Shown here in pieces: positions 28,544 to 37,289 of a DNA stretch of 64,000 bases. This DNA comes from an uncultured Methylocystaceae bacterium. Its GTDB lineage: Bacteria; Pseudomonadota; Alphaproteobacteria; Rhizobiales; Beijerinckiaceae. The stretch covers positions 62,001 to 126,000 of the forward strand of contig CALMZV010000026.1 in NCBI GenBank assembly GCA_937870755.1, written 5' to 3'. Each line of letters starts with the position of its first letter. Within the stretch, counting starts at the first letter, position 1. A program made the position numbers and the translations under genes. Below the pieces are notes generated by a model that saw only the letters and a program-made list of their open reading frames with translations, did no database searches and was not told the origin of the DNA.

Positions 28544-29428
28544 TCAGCCGAGGAGCTTTTTCAGCTCCGCGCGATAAGAGTCGGCCAGTTCCGGGTTCTG
28601 GAGCGCGAAGGCGGCGTTCGCCATCAGGAAGCCGAGCTTGGAGCCGGTGTCGTAGGTGCGGCCGTCGAACCGCACGCCGTGGAACGCCTGCTTTTTCGCG
28701 AGCGTCTTCATGCCGTCGGTGAGCTGGATTTCGCCGCCGGCGCCCTTTTCCTGTTTTTCCAGAATGTCGAAAATCTCGGGGCCGAGAATGTAGCGGCCGG
28801 AAATGATGGAGGTGGACGGCGCCGTGCCTTTCGGCGGCTTTTCGACCATGCCGGTGATCTCGAAGGTCGCGCCCTCGTCCTTGCCGATGGCGACGACGCC
28901 GTATTGATGCGTCTCCTCCATCGGAACTTCCTCGACCGCGATGATATTGCCGCCGTGTTTCTCGTAGGCCGCCACGCATTGGGCGAGGCAGCGCGATTTC
29001 CTGGCGCCGGAGGCCATCGTCACCATGTCGGGCAGCAGCACCGCGAACGGCTCGTCGCCCACGATGTCGCGCGCGCACCAGACCGCGTGGCCGAGGCCGA
29101 GCGGCGCCTGCTGGCGGGTGAAGGAGGTTGCGCCGGCGGCCGGCAGGTCGGCCATCAGCGCGTCGTATTCCTTTTTCTTGCCGCGTTTCTGGAGCGTGTC
29201 CTCCAGTTCGTAGGACATGTCGAAATGGTCCTCGATCACCGCCTTGCCGCGGCCGGTGACGAACACGAAATGCTCGATGCCCGCTTCCTTCGCCTCGTCC
29301 ACCACATGTTGCAGCACCGGGCGGTCGACCACGGTCAGCATTTCCTTCGGCACGGATTTGGTGGCGGGCAGAAAGCGCGTGCCGAGACCGGCGACGGGAA
29401 AGACGGCTTTGCGAATGCGTTTGGTCAT
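28544..29428 (-). CDS. galU: UTP-glucose-1-phosphate uridylyltransferase GalU
   Basis: GalU makes UDP-glucose from UTP and glucose-1-phosphate for polysaccharide, lipopolysaccharide and glucan synthesis. The 294-residue product begins with the nucleotide-binding motif [19 protein letters not shown] and keeps [32 protein letters not shown] and [11 protein letters not shown]. The ATG at 29428 matches the family N-terminus. The related sugar-nucleotide gene galE lies 1.7 kb away on the other strand, and a periplasmic glucan gene elsewhere in the window would use its product. Confidence 0.96.
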   Translation of the reverse strand: MTKRIRKAVFPVAGLGTRFLPATKSVPKEMLTVVDRPVLQHVVDEAKEAGIEHFVFVTGRGKAVIEDHFDMSYELEDTLQKRGKKKEYDALMADLPAAGATSFTRQQAPLGLGHAVWCARDIVGDEPFAVLLPDMVTMASGARKSRCLAQCVAAYEKHGGNIIAVEEVPMEETHQYGVVAIGKDEGATFEITGMVEKPPKGTAPSTSIISGRYILGPEIFDILEKQEKGAGGEIQLTDGMKTLAKKQAFHGVRFDGRTYDTGSKLGFLMANAAFALQNPELADSYRAELKKLLG

Positions 29429-29450
29429 GATCGGTCCCGAGCAAAGGAAT

Positions 29451-29477
29451 GGCCGCACTCACATCAGGAGTGCGGCC
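29451..29477 (-). terminator. Perfect hairpin between trpB2 and galU (probable terminator)
   Basis: A 10-bp perfect stem (GGCCGCACTC / GAGTGCGGCC) with a seven-base loop lies between the trpB-like gene and galU. Read in the direction of both genes it is followed by ATTCCTTTG, a weak T-run. It probably ends trpB2 transcription, with a leader role for galU as the alternative. Confidence 0.5.
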
Positions 29478-29599
29478 TTCTTGCGACCATAAGCATCATT
29501 TTTTAACGAACGGCTTACGCAGGGGGCGCGAGGCGGATTTCCCCATGCGGTCGCTCGCCCGACCGCCTTCCCCGTCGAGGAAGGCGGCTGCGATCGCGC

Positions 29600-30961
29600 T
29601 CAGGCGACGTCCGGCAGTTCGGACAGGGCTTTGGCCAGTTCGCCCTCGTCGTAGGTCACGTCCTGCAGCTTGCCGGAGAAGTAATCGATATAGGCGCCCA
29701 TATCGAAGTGGCCGTGGCCCGACAGGTTGAACAGGATGGTTTCGGCTTTGCCCTCGCGCTTGCAGCGCAGCGCCTCCTCGATCGCGCCCTTGACCGCGTG
29801 GGTCGATTCGGGAGCGGGGACGATGCCCTCGGCGCGGGCGAACATCACGCCGGCGTCGAAACAGGCGCGCTGCTGATAGGCGACGGCCTCTATCTCGCCC
29901 AGCTCCTTCAGATGCGACACCAGCGGCGCCATGCCGTGGTAGCGCAGGCCGCCGGCATGGAAGCCGGGCGGGGTGAAGGCCGAGCCGAGCGTGTGCATTT
30001 TCGACAGCGGCGTCATGTGGCCGGTGTCGCCGAAATCGTAGGCGTATTTGCCGCGCGTGAGCGAGGGGCAGGCGGCCGGCTCCACGGCGACGATGCGGGG
30101 TTTTCTGCCGCCCTTCAGCCCCTTGCCGATGAAGGGGAAGGCGATGCCGGCGAAATTGGATCCTCCGCCCGCGCAGCCGATGACCACGTCCGGCCAGGCG
30201 CCGGCCATTTCAAGCTGCTCCATCGCCTCGATGCCGATGACGGTCTGGTGCAGCAGAACGTGGTTGAGCACGGAGCCGAGCGCGTATTTCGTCTCCGGGT
30301 CCTTGGCGGCGATCTCGACGGCCTCGGAAATGGCGATGCCGAGCGAGCCGGGATGGTCGGGGCGCTCCGCCAGCACCTTGCGGCCGAAGTCGGTGGTGTT
30401 GGACGGCGAGGGCAGGCAGCGCGCGCCATAGGTCTCCATCAGCGCGCGGCGATAGGGTTTCTGGTCGAAGGAGACGCGCACCTGGTAGACGGTGACGTCG
30501 ATGCCGAACAGCGAGCCCGCCAGCGCGAGCGAGGCGCCCCACTGGCCCGCGCCCGTTTCCGTCGACAGGCGCTTCACGCCGGCTTCCTTGTTGTAGAAGG
30601 CCTGCGCGATGGCGGTGTTGGGCTTGTGGGAGCCGGCCGGGCTCACGCCTTCATATTTGTAGAAAATCTTCGCCGGCGTGCCGAGCGCCTTTTCGAGCGC
30701 GCGGGCGCGCACGAGCGGGGTGGGCCGCCACATGCGGTAGATTTCGCGCACGGGTTCGGGAATTTCGATCTCGCGCTCGGTCGACACTTCCTGGAGAATG
30801 AGCGCCATCGGAAACAGCGGGGCGAGATCGTCGGGCCCCACGGGTTGGCGCGTGCCGGGATGCAGGACGGGCGGGGCGGGGACTTTCAGGTCCGCCTGGA
30901 TGTTGTACCAGCTTTTCGGAATCCGGCTTTCGTCCATGAGATATTTCAGCGTGTCGCCCAT
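29600..30961 (-). CDS. TrpB2-type tryptophan synthase beta-like enzyme
   Basis: The 453-residue pyridoxal-phosphate enzyme belongs to the TrpB2 group, longer than ordinary TrpB. The cofactor lysine is Lys113 in [14 protein letters not shown]. The phosphate-binding glycine loop is [26 protein letters not shown] and the C-terminal LSGHGHFDM are typical of the group. TrpB2 enzymes condense serine with indole but do not normally pair with TrpA, and may salvage free indole. No trpA is nearby and the gene stands alone between galU and galE. Confidence 0.9.
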   Translation of the reverse strand: MGDTLKYLMDESRIPKSWYNIQADLKVPAPPVLHPGTRQPVGPDDLAPLFPMALILQEVSTEREIEIPEPVREIYRMWRPTPLVRARALEKALGTPAKIFYKYEGVSPAGSHKPNTAIAQAFYNKEAGVKRLSTETGAGQWGASLALAGSLFGIDVTVYQVRVSFDQKPYRRALMETYGARCLPSPSNTTDFGRKVLAERPDHPGSLGIAISEAVEIAAKDPETKYALGSVLNHVLLHQTVIGIEAMEQLEMAGAWPDVVIGCAGGGSNFAGIAFPFIGKGLKGGRKPRIVAVEPAACPSLTRGKYAYDFGDTGHMTPLSKMHTLGSAFTPPGFHAGGLRYHGMAPLVSHLKELGEIEAVAYQQRACFDAGVMFARAEGIVPAPESTHAVKGAIEEALRCKREGKAETILFNLSGHGHFDMGAYIDYFSGKLQDVTYDEGELAKALSELPDVA

Positions 30962-31119
30962 CGTTGCGGTCCCCTTGATGATGACGCGGGATGGTAATGG
31001 CTTGGCCGTTCCGCTCCAAGTGGGACAAATCGCGGCGGGCGGCGGGTTGTAAGGGTTTGGTCGCGTTTATGGGGCATGGTCGCGGGATTGCGGACGACGA
31101 TTGTTCCAAGAGGATTTGC

Positions 31120-32109
31120 ATGACCGTTCTCGTCACCGGCGGCGCCGGCTACATCGGCAGCCACATGGCGCTGGCGCTCCTGGACGCCGGCGAGAAGGTG
31201 GTCGTGCTCGACAATCTGTCGACCGGATTTCGTTGGGCCGTGCCGGACAAGGCGACCTTCGTCGCCGGCGATTTCGGCGACGAGGACCTGGTGACCGAAC
31301 TGCTCACCCGCCACGACGTGGAGGCGATCATCCATTTCGCGGCGAAGATCGTGGTGCCGGAATCGGTCGCCGATCCGCTCGGCTATTACCTCAACAACAC
31401 CGCCAAGGCGCGCACGCTGATCGAATGCGCGGTCGATGCCGGCGTGCGCCATTTCATCTTTTCCTCCACCGCCGCCGTCTACGGCGATCCAGAACACAAT
31501 CCCGTGACGGAGGACGAGCGGCTGAAGCCGATCTCGCCCTACGGCCGCTCGAAGCTGATGGTGGAATGGATGCTGGAGGATGTGGCGCGCGCATCCGCCC
31601 TCACCTATACGGCGCTGCGCTATTTCAACGTCGCGGGCGCCGATCCTCTGGGTCGTTCCGGCCAGTCGACCCCCAACGCCACTCATCTCATCAAGGTGGC
31701 GGTGCAGGCGGCGCTCGCCATGCGCGATGGCATGGACGTCTATGGCGTGGATTACCCCACGCCGGACGGTTCGTGCCTGCGCGATTACATTCAGGTGACC
31801 GACCTGTGCCAGGCGCATCTGGATGCGTTGCGACGCCTGCGCGCGGGCGCAGACAGCATCGTGTGCAACGTCGGCTACCAGAAAGGCTTTTCGGTGCTGG
31901 AGGCAATCGACGTCGTGAAGAAGGTTTCAGGCGTCGATTTTCCGGTGCGCCTGGCGGCGCGCCGGCCGGGCGACCCGGCGGCGATCGTGGCCGCCAACGC
32001 GCGCGCCAAGGCCGAACTCGGCTGGCTGCCGAAACACGACAATCTGGAAGAGATCGTTAAACAGGCGCTCGACTGGGAACGGCGCCTGCACAACATGAAA
32101 ATCGGATAG
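31120..32109 (+). CDS. galE: UDP-glucose 4-epimerase GalE
   Basis: The 329-residue short-chain dehydrogenase-type enzyme interconverts UDP-glucose and UDP-galactose. The NAD motif GGAGYIG is at residues 7-13. The catalytic YxxxK is at Tyr141-Lys145 in SPYGRSK. ALRYFNVAGADP and GSCLRDYIQVTDL are family features. The ATG at 31120 follows AAGAGGA. Divergent from the trpB2 gene, with 158 bases between. It may also act on other UDP-hexoses. Confidence 0.93.
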   Translation: MTVLVTGGAGYIGSHMALALLDAGEKVVVLDNLSTGFRWAVPDKATFVAGDFGDEDLVTELLTRHDVEAIIHFAAKIVVPESVADPLGYYLNNTAKARTLIECAVDAGVRHFIFSSTAAVYGDPEHNPVTEDERLKPISPYGRSKLMVEWMLEDVARASALTYTALRYFNVAGADPLGRSGQSTPNATHLIKVAVQAALAMRDGMDVYGVDYPTPDGSCLRDYIQVTDLCQAHLDALRRLRAGADSIVCNVGYQKGFSVLEAIDVVKKVSGVDFPVRLAARRPGDPAAIVAANARAKAELGWLPKHDNLEEIVKQALDWERRLHNMKIG

Positions 32110-32114
32110 CCAGC

Positions 32115-32630
32115 TTATCTGCGCGCGCCGGCGGGCAGGGTTTCGGCGACGATGCGGATGGCGTCGCGCGGGGATTTGCCGGCGGCGCGCGCGATCTCGC
32201 CGAGCGTCCGGTCCGCGCGCGCTTCGGCGAAGCCCGCGCGCGCGAGCGCCGTCTCCAGTTCCTGGGGCGTGCGTTTGACGAGCGGCGCGAGATCGCCGAC
32301 GCGCGCCTCGCCCATCGCCATCAGAAGCCGGCGGGAGGGATCGCCGCCGGCGGGCGCATTCATCGCCGGAACGAGAAAGGCTACGACCGCAATCGTGGCG
32401 ATGGCGGTGGGGACGACCAGCGCCCGACGCTTGATGTAGCCGTAGATCGGCAGGCGGTTGCGGTAGACGTGGAATGCGATCGGCGCCAGCAAGACAAAGC
32501 TCAGCCACTCGTGCATGTCCTTCACGTAAGGCGTGAGCAGGTGAAAGAACATCATGACGCCGGTCACGGCCGAGACGGCGAACAGCGCCATCGTCATGGT
32601 GGTGGCGCGGGCGGTAAGGAAGGCGAGCAT
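32115..32630 (-). CDS. DUF4405 domain membrane protein
   Basis: The 171-residue protein has three N-terminal membrane helices with a histidine-containing turn (GVMMFFHLLTPYVKDMHEWLSFVLL and APIAFHVYRN), the DUF4405 pattern. A soluble C-terminal tail follows with helix-forming Ala/Arg-rich sequence. DUF4405 resembles di-haem cytochrome b membrane domains; haem binding by the spaced histidines is inferred, not shown. It is nearly convergent with galE, with five bases between the two stops. Confidence 0.7.
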   Translation of the reverse strand: MLAFLTARATTMTMALFAVSAVTGVMMFFHLLTPYVKDMHEWLSFVLLAPIAFHVYRNRLPIYGYIKRRALVVPTAIATIAVVAFLVPAMNAPAGGDPSRRLLMAMGEARVGDLAPLVKRTPQELETALARAGFAEARADRTLGEIARAAGKSPRDAIRIVAETLPAGARR

Positions 32631-32769
32631 GGTTGCGAGCTCCGGAAATGCGCCGGATGTGTGCCGCAGGACGATGGCGAGAACAAGTTCAACCTGCGTT
32701 CATGCGGCCAGCGATTGCGCAATGCTCCTATGCGCGCAGCGACATGCCGGCTTCGCCGCGCGAAAGGCT

Positions 32770-33081
32770 TCAGCCGCCGGCGCCGGCGAGCCAGTCGAGA
32801 TAGGGCTTGTAGCCGTCGGCGATGTCGATGCGAAGGATTTCGGGCGTTTCGTAGGGATGCAGGTCCAGCAGCGCCTTTTCCAGCGCGGCGTAATCGTCGG
32901 CGCGCAATTTCATGTCGATGCGAAACTCGCGCGCATCTTCCACCTTGCCTTTCCAGCGATAGAGACTGCGCACGGGCGCGATCTGCGCGCAGGCGACGAG
33001 GCCCGCCTCCACCAGCGTGCGCGCGATGCGTTCGGCCTCGCTCTCGCTGCCGACGGTGGTGAGGACCAGCGCGGCGCGCAT
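32770..33081 (-). CDS. cutA: Divalent cation tolerance protein CutA
   Basis: This is a 103-residue CutA1 protein with the conserved core SEAERIARTLVEAGLVACAQI, a YRWKGKVEDAREF segment, and HPYETPEILRIDIADGY. CutA forms a stable trimer and was linked to copper tolerance; its exact role remains unsettled. Its ATG overlaps the hemH stop by one base (TGATG), so it is translated from the same transcript. The open frame further upstream is inside hemH. Confidence 0.93.
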   Translation of the reverse strand: MRAALVLTTVGSESEAERIARTLVEAGLVACAQIAPVRSLYRWKGKVEDAREFRIDMKLRADDYAALEKALLDLHPYETPEILRIDIADGYKPYLDWLAGAGG

Positions 33082-34112
33082 CAGTCCACCCAGCCCTTCA
33101 TCTCGCGTCGCACGACGGCCTCGATCACGTCCATGCCGTCCTCGCTGTCGTTGAGGCAATCGATGCGCGCGAAATGTTCGCCGCCGCCATGCATGAAGAA
33201 TTCACGGTTCTCGACTCCGATCTCCTCGATGGTTTCGAGACAGTCGGCGGTGAAGCCCGGCATGACCATGGCGAGCTTCTTCACGCCCGACCGCGCCAGC
33301 GCCTTCACGGTTTCGTCGGTGTAGGGCTTCAGCCATTCGGCGGGGCCGAACCGCGACTGGAACGCCATGCGCAGGCGGTTCTCGTCCATGCCGAGACGAT
33401 CGCGCAGCAGCCGCGTCGTTTTCACGCACTGGCAATGATAAGGGTCGCCTTTTTCGAGATAGTCCTGCGGCACGCCGTGATAGGAGACGAGCAGAACGTC
33501 CGGCACGAAATCGAGTTTCGCGTAAGCCTGTTCGACGGAGCGCGCCAGCGCCTCGATGTAGAAGGGTTCGTCGTGCCACGGCGCGGCCATGCGCACGGCC
33601 GGCTGCCAGCGCATTTTCTTGAGCGCGTCGAACGTCTTGTCGCCGACGGTGGCGGTGGTGGCCGCTGAATATTGCGGATAAAGCGGCACGACGACGATGC
33701 GATCGCAGCCCTGTTTCTGCAACTGGAGAATGCGGCTTTCGATGGACGGATTGCCGTAGCGCATGGCCCAGTCGACCACGAGCGGCGCGCCGTCAAGCCG
33801 GGCGGCGAGTTTTTCGGCCTGCGCGCGTGTGATGGTTTTCAGCGGGCCTTCGTCGCGCTCCCTGTTCCAGATCGTGTCATAGTCCTTGCCCTTCTTGCCG
33901 GGCCGCGTGGTCAGCACGATCAGGTTCAGCACCGGCCACCAGATCGCGCGCGGCGTTTCGATGACGCGGCGGTCGGACAGGAATTCCTTGAGATAGCGCC
34001 GCATCGACCAGTAGTCGGTCGCGTCGGGCGTGCCGAGGTTGACGAGAAGAACGCCCACGCGGCGCGGCGCGATCGACGGATGGTTTGGCGGAAGGACGGG
34101 CATGGAGGTCAT
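33081..34112 (-). CDS. hemH: Ferrochelatase HemH
   Basis: HemH inserts ferrous iron into protoporphyrin IX, the last step of protohaem synthesis. The 343-residue product contains VGVLLVNLGTPDATDYWSMR near the N-terminus and the active-site histidine in LVSYHGVPQDYLEKGDPYH. It also has the late FGPAEWLKPYTDE and MPGFTADCLETIEEI segments. The ATG at 34112 has AGG close upstream; 34103 is an alternative. The start of cutA overlaps its stop, and thiD ends 58 bases before its start. Confidence 0.94.
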   Translation of the reverse strand: MTSMPVLPPNHPSIAPRRVGVLLVNLGTPDATDYWSMRRYLKEFLSDRRVIETPRAIWWPVLNLIVLTTRPGKKGKDYDTIWNRERDEGPLKTITRAQAEKLAARLDGAPLVVDWAMRYGNPSIESRILQLQKQGCDRIVVVPLYPQYSAATTATVGDKTFDALKKMRWQPAVRMAAPWHDEPFYIEALARSVEQAYAKLDFVPDVLLVSYHGVPQDYLEKGDPYHCQCVKTTRLLRDRLGMDENRLRMAFQSRFGPAEWLKPYTDETVKALARSGVKKLAMVMPGFTADCLETIEEIGVENREFFMHGGGEHFARIDCLNDSEDGMDVIEAVVRREMKGWVD

Positions 34113-34170
34113 GCGCCTGTCTAGCGCCGCGCGCGTTTTCATGGAAGCGCGTTCGACGGACACGGGCGGT

Positions 34171-34980
34171 TCAGGCGCGGTTCGCCCATAGCGCGTGGAA
34201 ATGGTGAACCGGACCGTGACCGTGGCCGACGCGCAGCGCGTCCGCCGTGCGCAGCGCATCCGTCAGCCAGGCCTTGGCGTCGCCGACCGCCTCCCTCAGA
34301 CCGGCGCCCTGCGCAAGCCGCGCGGCGATGGCCGATGACAGCGAGCATCCGGTGCCGTGCGTGTTGCGGGTGTCGATGCGCGGCGCGGAGAAGATGTGAT
34401 CGCCCTGCGCGGTCGACAGAACGTCGGTCGCCATGGACGTCTGTCCGTGGCCGCCCTTCACCAGCACGGCATGCGCGCCGAGCGCCCGCAGCCGCGCGCC
34501 GGCGGCTTTCATTTCGTCGAGCCCGGCCGGTTCGACGACGCCGGCAAGACGCGCCGTCTCCGGCAGATTGGGCGTGACGAGGCTGGCGAGCGGAAAGAGA
34601 TGTTCGACCATCGCTGCGACGACGTCGTCCGCGCCGAGACTGTCGCCGCTGGTGGCCACCAGCACCGGATCGAGCACGACGTGGGCGGGGCGCCAGTGTT
34701 GCAGGCGCGCGGCCACCGCCCGCACCGTCGCGGCGTTGGCGAGCATGCCGATCTTCACCGCATCGACCGCGATGTCCTCGAACACGGCGTCGATCTCGGC
34801 GGCGACAAAGGCAGGCTCCAGCACCACCACCGCGCTCACGCCGCGCGTGTTCTGCGCAGTGAGCGCTGTCAGCGCGGCCATGCCGTAGCAGCCGAGCGCC
34901 GAGAACGTCTTCAGATCGGCCTGCACGCCCGCTCCGCCGCTCGGGTCCGAACCGGCGATCGACAGAACGTTGGCGATCAT
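34171..34980 (-). CDS. thiD: Hydroxymethylpyrimidine/phosphomethylpyrimidine kinase ThiD
   Basis: ThiD phosphorylates hydroxymethylpyrimidine and its monophosphate in thiamine synthesis. The 269-residue product begins IANVLSIAGSDPSGGAGVQADLKTF, the family N-terminus. It has the ATP-site glycine-rich RNTHGTGCSLSSAIAARLAQG near the C-terminus and VLVKGGHG in the middle. The ATG overlaps the stop of the upstream CoA-ligase-like gene by four bases (ATGA). Co-translation with a ligase of another pathway is probably incidental. Confidence 0.95.
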   Translation of the reverse strand: MIANVLSIAGSDPSGGAGVQADLKTFSALGCYGMAALTALTAQNTRGVSAVVVLEPAFVAAEIDAVFEDIAVDAVKIGMLANAATVRAVAARLQHWRPAHVVLDPVLVATSGDSLGADDVVAAMVEHLFPLASLVTPNLPETARLAGVVEPAGLDEMKAAGARLRALGAHAVLVKGGHGQTSMATDVLSTAQGDHIFSAPRIDTRNTHGTGCSLSSAIAARLAQGAGLREAVGDAKAWLTDALRTADALRVGHGHGPVHHFHALWANRA

Positions 34981-36200
34981 CCCACCGGCCTTTCGTCGGC
35001 GATGATCCTGCCGTCGTTGGGCAGGCTGCCCCTGGCGACGAATTCGACCCTGCCGCGCAGTTTCGTGATTGCCTGCAGGGTGTCCGCCAGCGCCTCCGCC
35101 GAGCCGTCGCCTTCGGCGCGCAACACCATCGTGTCCTGCTCCTTCTCGCGGCCGACGACCAGACGCAGGCGGCCCAGTTCGGGGTGCCGCTTGCCGATCT
35201 CCACCACCTGCGAGGGATGGACGAACATGCCCTTGATCTTGGTCGTCTGGTCGGCGCGGCCGAGCCAACCCTTGAGCCGCAGGTTCGTGCGCCCGCACGG
35301 CGCCTGGCCGGACATGAAGGCCGACAGATCGCCGGTGGCGAACCGCAGCAGCGGATAATCGGCGTTGATGCGCGTGACGACGACTTCGCCGACCTCGCCC
35401 ACCGCGACCGGATCGCCCGATCCCGGCCGCACGATCTCGACGATGATCCCCTCGTTGACGACGAGGCCGGCGTCGATCCGGCTTTCGTAAGCGATCACGC
35501 CGACATCGGCGGTCGCGTAGGCCTGATGCGCGAGCACGCCGCGCGTCGCCAGCTCGTCGCGCAGGCTCGCCGGCAGTGCGGCGCCGGAGACGAGGGCGCG
35601 CTTGATGCAGGCGGCGTCGACGCCCGCGCCGGCGGCCTTGTCGAGCAGAATCTTCAGAAAGTCCGGCGTGCCGCAATAGGCGGTCGGTTGCAGATACTGG
35701 ATCGCCTCGAGCTGCTGCTCGGTGTTGCCGGGGCCGGCCGGAATGACCGCGCAGCCGAGCGCGTGCGCCCCGCTCTCCATGATGTGTCCGCCGGGCGTGA
35801 GGTGATAGGAGAAGGTGTTGAGCAGCACGTCGCCCTTGCGGACGCCGGCCGCATAGAGCGCGCGCGCCGCGCCCCACCAATCCTTGCCGTGGCCTTCCGG
35901 CTCGAAAATCGGTCCAGGCGAAACCAGAATGCGCTTGAGATGGGGCGCGCGCGTCGCCACCAGTCCGCCGAACGGCGGGCGTTCCATCTGCGCGGGCCTG
36001 AGATCGCTCTTGCGCACCAGCGGAACGGCGGCGAGATCGGCGCGCGCGCGCAAGGCGTCGACATCGACGTTCTTCAACTGCCGGCGCAACGCAGGGGCGC
36101 GCGGGCGTGCGATTTTCAGCAACGCGCGCAGCTCGCGAAACAGCGCTGTTTCGCGCGCGCCGTGCGCGCGCGATTCATATCGGTCGTAGAAGTCTGGCAT
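34977..36200 (-). CDS. PaaK-like (phenylacetate-CoA ligase family) adenylate-forming enzyme
   Basis: The 407-residue product begins MPDFYDRYESR and resembles phenylacetate-CoA ligases. It has an N-terminal helical segment, then VPLVRKSDLRPAQ, FSYHLTPGGHIMESGAHALG, AYATADVGVIAYES and a C-terminal region with WLGRADQTTKIKGMFVHPSQVVEI. These enzymes activate an aromatic or other carboxylic acid with ATP and CoA. It lies downstream of a Liv-type importer operon on the same strand, which suggests it acts on the imported substrate. The start at 36200 is uncertain; an ATG at 36221 is possible. Its stop overlaps thiD. Confidence 0.78.
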   Translation of the reverse strand: MPDFYDRYESRAHGARETALFRELRALLKIARPRAPALRRQLKNVDVDALRARADLAAVPLVRKSDLRPAQMERPPFGGLVATRAPHLKRILVSPGPIFEPEGHGKDWWGAARALYAAGVRKGDVLLNTFSYHLTPGGHIMESGAHALGCAVIPAGPGNTEQQLEAIQYLQPTAYCGTPDFLKILLDKAAGAGVDAACIKRALVSGAALPASLRDELATRGVLAHQAYATADVGVIAYESRIDAGLVVNEGIIVEIVRPGSGDPVAVGEVGEVVVTRINADYPLLRFATGDLSAFMSGQAPCGRTNLRLKGWLGRADQTTKIKGMFVHPSQVVEIGKRHPELGRLRLVVGREKEQDTMVLRAEGDGSAEALADTLQAITKLRGRVEFVARGSLPNDGRIIADERPVG

Positions 36201-36366
36201 GGGTTCGGCTCTTGCAGGCATATTCTTGGAAGCTCGACCGCGCGCCGGCCTATACGCCCCGTTACAGCGCCGCGCGCGCGCCCCGAGCTTCGGGAGTTGA
36301 TCTTTTACGGAAGCACGGGAGGGTTGTCGCGCGCAAGCGCATTCCTGCCTTCAGACGCCGCACATT

Positions 36367-37197
36367 TCACGCGAGCCAGCGCTTGCGCCGCTTGTAGTGT
36401 TTGACATCGCGAAAACTCTTGCGATCGCCGCCGGATACGCCCAGGTAGAATTCCTTCACGTCCTGGTTCTCGCGCAGCGCCGCCGCCTCGCCGTCGAGCA
36501 CGATGCGCCCGCTCTCGAGAATATAGCCATAGTGCGCGTAGCGCAGCGCAATATTGGTGTTCTGTTCCGCCAGAAGGAACGAGACGCCGCTCTTGGTGTT
36601 GAGTTCGCGGACGATCTCGAAAATCTCCTCCACCACCTGCGGCGCAAGGCCCATCGAGGGTTCGTCGAGAAGGATCATTTTCGGGCGCGACATCATCGCG
36701 CGGCCGACGGCGCACATCTGTTGCTCGCCGCCGGACGTGTAGCCGGCGAGCGAGTCGCGCCGTTCCCTCAGTCGCGGGAAGAAACTGTAGACAAGCTCCA
36801 GATCGTCGGCGACAGCGCGCCGGCCGTCGCGGCGTGTGAAGGCGCCGGTCAGCAGATTTTCCTCGATGGTGAGGTGGCCGAAACAATGGCGGCCCTCCAT
36901 CACCTGAATGCAGCCGCGGCGCACCAGATCGTCGGGCCGCAGGCGGTCGATTCGCTCGCCGAAAAACTCGATCGATCCCTTCGTCACCTCGCCCCGCTCG
37001 GCGCGGATGAGGTTGGAGATCGCCTTGAGCGTGGTCGTCTTGCCAGCCCCGTTGGCGCCGAGCAGGGCGACGATGCCGCCCTGCGGAACGGTGAGCGACA
37101 CGCCCTTGAGGACGAGAATGACGTGATTGTAGATCACTTCGACATTGTTGACCGCCAGCACGGGCTGGGCGGCGGGGACGGTCGCTGGCTCTGTCAT
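36367..37197 (-). CDS. livF: Branched-chain amino acid-type ABC transporter ATP-binding protein LivF
   Basis: The 276-residue ATPase has Walker A LLGANGAGKTTTLKAI, signature YTSGGEQQMCAVGRAMMS, and Walker B ILLDEPSMGLAP. It ends with a Liv-type region (LAEQNTNIALRYAHYGYILE) and a short basic C-terminal extension. It energises import together with LivG, LivH, LivM and the binding protein encoded just upstream in transcription. It follows the binding-protein gene after a 92-base gap that contains a hairpin. The signature differs slightly from LSGGQ (TSGGE), as often in this subfamily. Confidence 0.9.
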   Translation of the reverse strand: MTEPATVPAAQPVLAVNNVEVIYNHVILVLKGVSLTVPQGGIVALLGANGAGKTTTLKAISNLIRAERGEVTKGSIEFFGERIDRLRPDDLVRRGCIQVMEGRHCFGHLTIEENLLTGAFTRRDGRRAVADDLELVYSFFPRLRERRDSLAGYTSGGEQQMCAVGRAMMSRPKMILLDEPSMGLAPQVVEEIFEIVRELNTKSGVSFLLAEQNTNIALRYAHYGYILESGRIVLDGEAAALRENQDVKEFYLGVSGGDRKSFRDVKHYKRRKRWLA

Positions 37198-37257
37198 GTG
37201 CGGCTCGCGTTCGGGTCGCGCCGCGTCCCGACGCCATTGTCGAGACGCGTGAAACGA

Positions 37258-37281
37258 CGCGCGGAGCCTGAGCTCCGCGCG
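37258..37281 (-). other. Hairpin between binding-protein gene and livF
   Basis: A perfect 10-bp stem (core GCGCGGAGC / GCTCCGCGC) with a four-base loop follows the binding-protein gene. It lacks a T-run. Such structures often stabilise the upstream part of ABC-operon mRNA so that the binding protein is made in excess. Confidence 0.5.
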
Positions 37282-37289
37282 CGGGGACG

